Origin: Bacteroidota bacterium
GTDB taxonomy: Bacteria > Bacteroidota > Bacteroidia > Chitinophagales > Chitinophagaceae
Length of the DNA: 38,675 nucleotides
Reading direction: 5' to 3'
Assembly: GCA_023430465.1 (NCBI GenBank)
Contig: JAEZAM010000084.1
Coordinates: 1 to 38,675, forward strand
This document shows positions 1 through 6,249 of this stretch, one piece after another (the stretch's first letter is position 1; every line of letters starts with the position of its first letter). Position numbers and translations under genes: made by a program. Below the pieces are notes generated by a model. That model saw only the letters and a program-made list of their open reading frames with translations, searched no databases and was not told the DNA's origin.

Positions 1-206
1 GTTGCAAATAGCCGACAAGGGCTTTAGCCCGCCAGTCGGCCAAGCTGAATAGCCCTGACTTTAGTCAGGGGCAGTCCGGGTTGAGGTTGAGGCTAAGGTT
101 AAGGTTGAGGTTGAGGTTAAGGTTGCAAATAGCCGACAAGGGCTTTAGCCCGCCAGTCGGCCAAGCTGAATAGCCCTGACTTTAGTCAGGGGCAGTCCAG
201 GTTGAG
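1..206. repeat. Two-copy 85-bp hairpin element (REP/MITE-like) with hexamer linker
   Basis: An 85-bp unit at 1-85 recurs at 122-206 with one mismatch (g at 78, a at 199). Each copy holds two hairpins. The first has arms gccgac (11-16) and gtcggc (35-40) around an inner gggc/gccc stem with loop ttta. The second is ccctgac (53-59), loop ttta, gtcaggg (64-70). The copies are joined by about seven hexamers of the form TTGAGG, TTAAGG or CTAAGG (81-122). No open frame or transposase is present. The paired hairpins with the same loop resemble REP-type intergenic elements; that family assignment is inference. The hairpins lie downstream of the leftward repair cluster and could end or stabilise its transcript, although no T-run follows them. 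Confidence 0.85.
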
Positions 207-287
207 CGTAACAGGAAAGAGCACCGCACGCGTTATCCAGATCCTGACATCCAGCCATCCAGCATTTTTCGCATAAAGTTTTGCCTT

Positions 288-1052
288 TTACTTTTTCTTC
301 TCCGTCAAATACCGCCAGTACCTTTTCGGCATATGACGGATATGGAGTTTCATGTTCTTTCTTGCCGCGATATTGATGGAGGAAAAATACTGCTGCCAGA
401 GCCGCTGGTACAATTCTTCTTTCTCATCATGAATGGCGGCAAGCGAGGAGGGTGAAGCGAGGTCAGCGCTAAAATCCAAGTTCACTTCATTCACTGTTTC
501 CTTATCGTAATATAACCCATACTTTCTACGGGAGTCATAGATCAGCCAGCGTTGATCGGCATAGCGCTTTTCAAAATGCCCGCTTATCAATGGCAATACA
601 TTGAAGTCAGGCTGAATGATGGAATAGAACAGCCCGTCACCGGTTAATTCAAAACGTACAAAAGCCTCCATTCGATGCTTTTCGCGGTGGACTTTCTGAC
701 TGATTTGCTGGATAGCGAGCACATCGCGATTGCCAAAATTATTCTCGACAGGTTGGCTGGAATTTATTACGTAACGGATATATTGTAGAAGGTGATCTTC
801 CACACCTGGCAACTCTGACAGAAAGGTTTTATAGAAATTCCTGACAGCCCCTGGTGATAGTCGTTGATGCATTTTGGTGAGGACCCGCTTTGCTTTGGTC
901 TCATCTGTTGTCACTACATGGTTGGTGCCCAACAATGATGGATTCGCCGTTGCCTGGGGACGAATTACCGCCTGGTTGAACCCATACTCATAAACCTCGA
1001 AGATAGCAGTAAGGAGGCCATTGAAGCTTCCATCGTATTGCAGCATTTCCAT
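288..1052 (-). CDS. TIGR03915 family putative DNA metabolism protein (DUF4130)
   Basis: A 254-aa soluble protein that matches the TIGR03915/DUF4130 family, known as the linked partner of the TIGR03916 radical SAM protein. The family signature is visible in the N-terminal FEVYEYGF segment, the central FVRFELTGDGLFYSIIQPDF segment and the C-terminal MPKRYWRYLTE motif. DUF4130 also occurs fused to UdgX-type uracil-DNA-binding domains in other bacteria, which supports a DNA repair setting. The catalytic role is unknown. It starts one base after the stop of the radical SAM gene, so the two are almost certainly co-transcribed and translationally coupled. It is the last gene of the leftward cluster, and the hairpin repeat lies downstream. 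Confidence 0.88.
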   Translation of the reverse strand: MEMLQYDGSFNGLLTAIFEVYEYGFNQAVIRPQATANPSLLGTNHVVTTDETKAKRVLTKMHQRLSPGAVRNFYKTFLSELPGVEDHLLQYIRYVINSSQPVENNFGNRDVLAIQQISQKVHREKHRMEAFVRFELTGDGLFYSIIQPDFNVLPLISGHFEKRYADQRWLIYDSRRKYGLYYDKETVNEVNLDFSADLASPSSLAAIHDEKEELYQRLWQQYFSSINIAARKNMKLHIRHMPKRYWRYLTEKKK

Positions 1053-1053
1053 G

Positions 1054-2307
1054 TCAGAATATCTTCAGTTGTGGAGAAAAGTTCGGACGGTATTTACTCG
1101 TGCCTTCGGAAAGAATCATTTGTTTCAATTGCGAAGGCTGAAAATCTTTTCGCTCAAACTCTTTGTTGCATACAATGAAATATCGGGCACGGTTGATAGC
1201 CACACCTATTTTCCTTAATTGATCCCAGCCTACGCGACCAAATTTTCGCGCAGTTACAATTCGCTTTGCTGATTGTATCCCGATACCCGGAATGCGGATG
1301 ATCAGTTTATAATCTGCAGTATTCAAATCAATGGGAAATTCATGCATATTTTTCAAAGCCCAGGAGAGTTTAGGATCTATGTCCATATCAAGAAGCGGAT
1401 CCTGTGGCCCGACAAGTTCCTCAATTTTGAAATCATAAAACCGCATGAGCCAGTCTGCCTGGTAGAGCCGGTTCTCACGGATCATCGGCACAGGCGTTCC
1501 CAACGCCGGCAAGCGGTTATCCGTGCTGATTGGAACATACCCGGAATAATAAACCCGTTTCAACTTCATCTTGCGATAGAACTGATCAGCCATCCAAAGA
1601 ATCTGCAGATCATTCTCCGGTGTCGCACCGATCACCATCTGCGTGCTTTGTCCGGCTGGCGCAAAGAGAGGTGCTTTTTTAAAAAGTTTCTTCTCCTCCT
1701 TGTTTTCTGTAATCGTATTTCGCAGGTATTTCATTGGGCGGATCATGTCATCCCTGTTTTTATCCGGGGCAAGAAGTGCGAGGCTTTCTTTGGTTGGCAT
1801 TTCTACATTCACACTCAATCGGTCAGCGTAGAGACCCGCCTGTTTCAATAGTTCTTCACTGGCACCTGGAATTGCTTTGAGATGAATGTATCCATTGAAG
1901 TTGTGTTCCGTACGCAGCTTCCGGGCGATAAGCACCAGTCGCTCCATGGTATAATCTGCACTACTGAAAATCCCTGAGCTGAGAAATAGTCCCTCGATAT
2001 AGTTTCTTCGGTAAAAGTTGATAGTAAGATCAACAACCTCCTGTACGGTGAATGCGGCCCGCTTTACATCGTTGCTTTTGCGGCTTACGCAATAAGCGCA
2101 ATCAAATATGCAATGGTTAGTGAGCAGAATCTTTAATAATGATACGCATCGGCCATCCTCCGTATAAGCATGACAGATGCCCATGCCTTCCGCATTTCCC
2201 AAACCCCTCTTTTCATTTTTCCGGCGGCTTCCACTACTCGAACAACTGACATCGTATTTAGCCGCATCCGCAAGGATGGATAACTTTTCCAGTACGCGCT
2301 CACTCAT
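1054..2307 (-). CDS. TIGR03916 putative DNA modification/repair radical SAM protein
   Basis: A 417-aa radical SAM enzyme. The cluster-binding motif CIFDCAYC (Cys66, Cys70, Cys73, spacing CxxxCxxC) is intact and would hold a [4Fe-4S] cluster that cleaves S-adenosylmethionine. A helix-hairpin-helix near residues 335-370 (IIRIPGIGIQSAKRI) is a typical non-specific DNA-binding element. This order, radical SAM core then HhH, defines the TIGR03916 family, thought to act in DNA repair or modification; the substrate is not known. Its partner DUF4130 gene follows after one base. A 129-bp gap upstream containing an inverted repeat (2340-2358) suggests it can be transcribed separately from the genes to its right. 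Confidence 0.92.
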   Translation of the reverse strand: MSERVLEKLSILADAAKYDVSCSSSGSRRKNEKRGLGNAEGMGICHAYTEDGRCVSLLKILLTNHCIFDCAYCVSRKSNDVKRAAFTVQEVVDLTINFYRRNYIEGLFLSSGIFSSADYTMERLVLIARKLRTEHNFNGYIHLKAIPGASEELLKQAGLYADRLSVNVEMPTKESLALLAPDKNRDDMIRPMKYLRNTITENKEEKKLFKKAPLFAPAGQSTQMVIGATPENDLQILWMADQFYRKMKLKRVYYSGYVPISTDNRLPALGTPVPMIRENRLYQADWLMRFYDFKIEELVGPQDPLLDMDIDPKLSWALKNMHEFPIDLNTADYKLIIRIPGIGIQSAKRIVTARKFGRVGWDQLRKIGVAINRARYFIVCNKEFERKDFQPSQLKQMILSEGTSKYRPNFSPQLKIF

Positions 2308-2339
2308 CTAAATCAATTTCTCACAATTTACCAATTTTA

Positions 2340-2358
2340 TTAGCAAACCGAATGCTAA
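2340..2358. promoter_or_regulatory. Inverted repeat TTAGCA-N7-TGCTAA, candidate operator
   Basis: Two perfect 6-bp arms flank a 7-bp spacer, 32 bp upstream of the TIGR03916 start. The site lies in an A/T-rich 129-bp intergenic region that must carry any promoter for the radical SAM/DUF4130 pair. Its size and symmetry fit a dimeric repressor. I found no perfect copy elsewhere in the cluster; a looser TTAG-N10-CTAA lies at 5258-5275 in front of the 177-aa gene. The regulator is unknown. Confidence 0.35.
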
Positions 2359-2436
2359 AATTATTGACGTTGAATCTAATTAATTACTAACTTACAATGA
2401 GTTGCGAATACGGTAAATATACCTTCATGCTTCGAA

Positions 2437-2889
2437 TCATATGTCCTCCAGGCCACCTTTACCGTATACAAAACAGTTGATCATTCCCGGCATATTGATG
2501 TTGTCGACTACCTGGAAAAAGAATTCTTCCGTTGCAAACCTGTATAGTTCAGCCGCTGGAACATCCAGTCCCATGGTTTCGATGGAGATGCCATATCTTC
2601 TCATGTGATCGAGGAGTGATTGCCATGCGCGCTCCATTTCATGGGCCGGGATGGCATCGGCAGGCGGGTAATGAATCGGGCGGCCGATTTTTTCAAATAC
2701 GGTTACGCGACCTGCCTGCTCATACTGGCGTTCAAATTCTATGACGCTATGGAGGAAGATGTTCTCGATCTCAGGCGGAACATCATTGTTGAAGGTCTGG
2801 AAATCTGCATCGCGTTCCAGCATCAGTTTCATGCGGAGGAACATGTTTTCATCCTGCAATCGCTGGCTCCGGGAGTTATGTGGGCTCAT
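2437..2889 (-). CDS. Conserved hypothetical protein, 150 aa
   Basis: I do not recognise a named domain. The 150-aa product has no signal peptide or membrane segment and is rich in Glu, Met and aromatic residues, so it is probably a soluble, mostly helical cytoplasmic protein. Visible segments are an N-terminal charged helix (RLQDENMFLRMKLMLERD), a FEKIGRP stretch near residue 65, and a C-terminal part with FATEEFFFQVVD and NMPGMINCFVYG. It sits between the two radical SAM genes, 70 bp downstream of the PA0069-type gene and 129 bp before the TIGR03916 gene, in the same orientation. A role with these enzymes is inferred from position only. Confidence 0.75.
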   Translation of the reverse strand: MSPHNSRSQRLQDENMFLRMKLMLERDADFQTFNNDVPPEIENIFLHSVIEFERQYEQAGRVTVFEKIGRPIHYPPADAIPAHEMERAWQSLLDHMRRYGISIETMGLDVPAAELYRFATEEFFFQVVDNINMPGMINCFVYGKGGLEDI

Positions 2890-2959
2890 GGTAAATTTAT
2901 TTTTTCAAATCTACCCGCGTGCCTGTCGGGTTCAATGTGAAATACACCAGTCCAGGCGG

Positions 2960-4075
2960 TTAAAATAAACGGCCCTGTTCCCCCGGCCTTCTGAATGACG
3001 ACACATCCAGTTCCCATCGGTGATCATTGTCCAACCCATAGAGCTTGCCGTATTTCCGGTATTGTTCGGCGATGATGGCAGCGATGCTTCCTTCTCCCCG
3101 CATCCGCTCCCCCCAGCGGGAATCATTTACCTTCCCGCCGTGGCTTTCTTCGATGAGGTGCCATACTTTGTCGGCCCTGTCGGGAAAGTTCTTAAACAGC
3201 CAGTCATGAAATAAAAATTTGATCGCTCCGTTCAGCCGAATGAACGTGTACGCGGTATAGCTTGCGCCCGCATCGGATGCGGACTTCATGATGCGCTGCA
3301 TTTCATGTTCATTCAGGCCGGGTATCATTGGTCCGAGCATAACTCCGGTATGAATCCCTGCTTTACTCAATTCTTCGATCACTTTCAACCGCTGTGTGGC
3401 TGTGCTTGTCCTGGGCTCAAGTACACGCCTGAGATCTTCATTGAATGATGTGACGGAGACCATGACGGAGACAAGTCTTCGCTCAGCCATTTTTTGCAAT
3501 ACATCCAGGTCTTTGATGATCCAGGAGTTTTTTGTGAGAATGCCAACGGGCTGGTTGAAATCGCTACAGACCTCCAGCAGAGCGCGGGTAAGGCGGTATT
3601 TTTGTTCTGCGGGCTGATAACAATCGGTATTGCCGCTGAGCATGATGGGGAGGCATTCCCAGCGTGGATGCATGAGTTGCTTGCGGAGCAATTGTGCAGC
3701 GTTCTTCTTGACGATGATCTTGCGTTCAAAATCAAGACCGGCACTATAGCCCCAATATTCATGCACATTTCGTGCATAGCAGTAGATACAGCCATGCTCA
3801 CAACCCGCATAGGGATTCATGCTATAAGCCATGCCCACATCAGGGCTCTCCACTTTGTTTACGATGGTCTTCGCTTCCTGCTCAAGGTATTGTGTGGGCA
3901 GGTTATCTTCTGACCAATCGTCAATGCCCTCGATGTGCTCGCGTGTCTGCTCGTTGTTGATGAACTTATTCTTAGTATTGAACTGCGCGCCACGTCCCTT
4001 CAGGTACTGATCAGATTCACCCATTTCCCGCGCAGTAACGCGAAAATGATCCTGTGGCAGTTGCTTTTTTGCCAT
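2960..4075 (-). CDS. PA0069 family radical SAM protein (spore photoproduct lyase-like)
   Basis: A 371-aa radical SAM protein of the PA0069/Rv2578c group, related in sequence to spore photoproduct lyase (SplB). The cluster motif CEHGCIYC (Cys92, Cys96, Cys99) is intact and is preceded by the family-typical MNPYAGC. Further family segments are LSGNTDCYQPAE, GILTKN and the MLGPMIPGLN stretch. The length is normal for the group. The biological substrate is not established; the SPL relationship suggests DNA photoproducts or another nucleic-acid lesion. It follows the 2H phosphoesterase gene by 22 bp and belongs to the same leftward cluster. I chose the start at 4075, giving MAKKQLPQDHF, because an N-terminal segment of this kind is usual here. 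Confidence 0.93.
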   Translation of the reverse strand: MAKKQLPQDHFRVTAREMGESDQYLKGRGAQFNTKNKFINNEQTREHIEGIDDWSEDNLPTQYLEQEAKTIVNKVESPDVGMAYSMNPYAGCEHGCIYCYARNVHEYWGYSAGLDFERKIIVKKNAAQLLRKQLMHPRWECLPIMLSGNTDCYQPAEQKYRLTRALLEVCSDFNQPVGILTKNSWIIKDLDVLQKMAERRLVSVMVSVTSFNEDLRRVLEPRTSTATQRLKVIEELSKAGIHTGVMLGPMIPGLNEHEMQRIMKSASDAGASYTAYTFIRLNGAIKFLFHDWLFKNFPDRADKVWHLIEESHGGKVNDSRWGERMRGEGSIAAIIAEQYRKYGKLYGLDNDHRWELDVSSFRRPGEQGRLF

Positions 4076-4097
4076 TGCATTTCCTCTTCACTTTTTC

Positions 4098-4709
4098 TTA
4101 AAATAATTCTCCCTGCCTGGTGAGTACAGGCAGATTCTGAAATTCAAACCGGCGTGCTACATGGTAATGCTTTTCCCCCGCCAGCCGCCGTAACATCACG
4201 AGATGATCGGCGATGAAGCGGCCGGTGAAGTGACGGTGACTGTATTCCAGCCATCCCTTCTCATACTGCCATGGCTTGAGTTTACGGGCAATCGACAGAT
4301 GCGGCTCACTGATAAAATGCGGCTTGTGTTCTTCATTTAATTTCATAAGCCGGCCCGCTTCGCGCCGTATATTCTTTACCAGCGATTGAACCGGAATCTT
4401 AGTAGGTATATTGATATAAATAGTATGGTTCGGAAAACTCCCAAAATCCCTCAACTCTATTTTAAAGGGGTATTGCTCCATTGCTACCATGTTGATGCGG
4501 TGAATGATCCGCTCCTCCATCATTTCGTATTGCTGAAAAGTTGCAAGCAGCAGGTGCGGCTTATCCCAGCGTCCTCCTTCCGCCTTGTAGGTATCATAGA
4601 AACCCTGGCGAACGGCCTGCACGCGATTCCATAACTCCTGGTGAGGCACCAGCACAAGTTGATAGTCATTGACCCTGTAGCCCGGTAAAGTCGGATGTTG
4701 TACCTGCAT
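4098..4709 (-). CDS. 2H phosphoesterase / 2'-5' RNA ligase family protein with an altered first motif
   Basis: A 203-aa member of the 2H (LigT-like) superfamily, whose members cut or join 2',3'-cyclic or 2'-5' phosphodiester bonds using two HxT/Sx motifs. The second motif is canonical, His137-Leu-Ser-Ile within EPHLSIARKL. The first is His52-Leu-Leu-Leu within DKPHLLLATF: the histidine is kept but the usual Thr/Ser is Leu. The rest of the fold is visible, including the FGSFPNHTIYINI strand pair. Activity may therefore be reduced or changed. The gene lies 10 bp after a shorter paralogue that lacks both histidines, and 22 bp before an SPL-like radical SAM gene, so an RNA or DNA end-processing role is plausible. 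Confidence 0.85.
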   Translation of the reverse strand: MQVQHPTLPGYRVNDYQLVLVPHQELWNRVQAVRQGFYDTYKAEGGRWDKPHLLLATFQQYEMMEERIIHRINMVAMEQYPFKIELRDFGSFPNHTIYINIPTKIPVQSLVKNIRREAGRLMKLNEEHKPHFISEPHLSIARKLKPWQYEKGWLEYSHRHFTGRFIADHLVMLRRLAGEKHYHVARRFEFQNLPVLTRQGELF

Positions 4710-4719
4710 AACTTTTTAT

Positions 4720-5253
4720 TTAACCTGCCAGCTTCTGGGAAGCCGGTTGTAACATAAATACATTGACTAGCTGGAAGTCCTCTCCTGCCTTCGCTTTTCG
4801 GAACAGCAGTCCACTAACGCCCCGCTTACCGGCTGGCATTATCTCGAGCCCGTTCAGGATATTCTTCACTGCGATCGTTTCTCTTGCCCATTGCAATCCT
4901 TCAAAACCACCAGCCAGCAGGAATTCATCGATGCCTTTTACCTGGTTTCTGAAATGCAATAACACTTCCCGGTCGTATTCCAGTATGCAGGCCTTTCCCT
5001 GCATGCCATAGGGCCGCAGACCGGCAATTCCCGTCAGATCACTGGTGGCACAAATATTTCCTATCCATCGCAACAAAGTCTGCTCCATAACCTCTCGCGC
5101 TTCAAAATGCAGCAAAGGCACTACCGGGCTTCCATTCGCCGGGGTCTTTTCCTGTGCATGGGCGAGGCAATCATTCACCGCCATGCAGGTATCGAGGCGA
5201 TAATGAACAATATCATGAGTATCTGAGCCAGTCCTGAAATCCATCCTGATCAT
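4720..5253 (-). CDS. 2H-phosphoesterase-like protein lacking both catalytic histidines
   Basis: A 177-aa protein with no obvious family signature, but it lines up by eye with the neighbouring 2H protein over most of its length. PLLHFEAREVMEQ matches PHLLLATFQQYEMMEE. From that Met-Glu onward 38 residues align without gaps to the end of strand ACILEY/TIYINI. ETIAVKN matches PHLSIARK, and AGEDFQLVNVFMLQPA matches the final strand of the neighbour. The two His positions are Leu47 and about Arg124 here, so the protein cannot be a normal 2H enzyme. It is probably a degenerate paralogue that may pair with or regulate the downstream protein. Homology is my inference from manual alignment and would need a profile search. 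Confidence 0.6.
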   Translation of the reverse strand: MIRMDFRTGSDTHDIVHYRLDTCMAVNDCLAHAQEKTPANGSPVVPLLHFEAREVMEQTLLRWIGNICATSDLTGIAGLRPYGMQGKACILEYDREVLLHFRNQVKGIDEFLLAGGFEGLQWARETIAVKNILNGLEIMPAGKRGVSGLLFRKAKAGEDFQLVNVFMLQPASQKLAG

Positions 5254-5261
5254 TTTCTTAG

Positions 5262-5298
5262 CATAAATTTACTAAATTATTTAGTTTGTTCCAACAAA
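5262..5298 (-). promoter_or_regulatory. Candidate Bacteroidota promoter upstream of the 2H pair
   Basis: On the minus strand a TTG at 5294-5292 is followed after 20 bases by TAAATTTA at 5271-5264, one mismatch from the TAnnTTTG -7 element of Bacteroidota. The start codon is at 5253, giving a very short leader. The region also carries two short palindromes, ctaaa-tta-tttag (5272-5284) and tttgtt-cc-aacaaa (5285-5298). The palindromes overlap the promoter elements, as expected for a repressor-controlled site. Confidence 0.35.
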
Positions 5299-5312
5299 AA
5301 AATTTCCCCCGT

Positions 5313-6203
5313 TTATCTTGCGGTATTCAGGGGCTCCTGCAATTTGAGAGGCAGGTATTTATTTACCTGCTCTGCAAAATACTGGGTGAGCCGGGGTGAC
5401 CGCGCTTCATCATGCATGTGCATGAAAAACCATGTCTCCTTCAGTCCCCTGCCGTACCAGTTGCCGAGCCGTTCTATCCATTCATCGCATCGCTGATAAT
5501 CCGTCTTATGCAAACTGTTTCCGACAAAGCGAATGAAGGTTTTGTTTGTTGTAAGCCGCATATGCACGCAATCTCGCCGGCCGGCGGCATCTGTGATCAC
5601 TGCCCCCATTTTCAACCTGTCGAGGTGATTAAACAGTCCTTCACCACCGTCTGTTTCAAACCACGCAGGATGCCTGACCTCTATGAAATATTCGTGTGTG
5701 GCTGGCAGTTTCTCCAGGTAGCTGATAAGTTCGTCCAGGCGTTTTGGAGAGAAGCGATCGCTTAGCTGAATGAAAATGGGTCCGAGATGTTTTCCCAGTC
5801 CTTCCGTACCCCTAAGGAAGTCGAGCGTCATTCTCTCCTTTGTTGACAGGTTTCCAAAGTGAGAAATTCCTTTGTACATCTTAGGGCAGAAACGGCAATC
5901 AGATCCTTTCGCCTGCGCGGCCCATTTGGCCGTCACCTCTGCATCATATAATTTATAATGTGTCGCATTCAATTCGATAGCATTGTAATGCTTCACATAT
6001 AGCGATAGAAAATCCTTTTCCCTGGTTTTTGCCGGGTAAAGGGTCCCTACCCATTCCGGGCGACCCCATTTTGCGCAGCCCATGTACAGCCCGGGACTTC
6101 GGGCCGCCTTGCCTTTCAGATGGCGCTTGTTCTTCAATGGATCAGGCGGCAGCGAAAGATCGAGCTTATTTAGTTGCCGCGTCGGTACCCTGCCAAACTC
6201 CAT
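5313..6203 (-). CDS. DUF72 domain-containing protein (YecE family)
   Basis: A 296-aa protein of the DUF72/YecE family, which adopts a TIM-barrel fold and has no settled function. The typical N-terminal signature is present (GCAKWGRPEWVGTLYP), followed by FLSLYVKHYNAIELNATHY, CPKMYKGISH and the late RFVGN segment. No signal peptide or membrane segment is seen. DUF72 proteins often sit near repair or nucleic-acid genes, and here it is the first gene of the leftward cluster, 59 bp before the degenerate 2H gene. The start at 6203 leaves a 46-bp divergent gap to the sulfatase start at 6250. Confidence 0.92.
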   Translation of the reverse strand: MEFGRVPTRQLNKLDLSLPPDPLKNKRHLKGKAARSPGLYMGCAKWGRPEWVGTLYPAKTREKDFLSLYVKHYNAIELNATHYKLYDAEVTAKWAAQAKGSDCRFCPKMYKGISHFGNLSTKERMTLDFLRGTEGLGKHLGPIFIQLSDRFSPKRLDELISYLEKLPATHEYFIEVRHPAWFETDGGEGLFNHLDRLKMGAVITDAAGRRDCVHMRLTTNKTFIRFVGNSLHKTDYQRCDEWIERLGNWYGRGLKETWFFMHMHDEARSPRLTQYFAEQVNKYLPLKLQEPLNTAR

Positions 6204-6249
6204 AAATTTGTTTCACCGAATTTACCTAACCCGTAACGATGTACATTCG

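Noticed and set aside
81..122. Telomere-like hexamers (TTGAGG/TTAAGG)
   Set aside because: The run is only seven irregular units between two repeat copies inside a chromosomal segment, so it is not a chromosome end.
1..206. CRISPR array
   Set aside because: There are only two copies, each 85 bp with internal hairpins, and the spacer is a low-complexity hexamer run; no cas gene is present.
2340..2358. Assignment of the dyad as a LexA box
   Set aside because: I cannot match it to a known Bacteroidota LexA consensus and there is no lexA gene in the window, so it is reported only as a candidate operator.
6082..6249. N-terminal extension of the sulfatase frame
   Set aside because: It overlaps the divergent DUF72 gene, has no family similarity, and would bury the signal peptide that begins at 6250.
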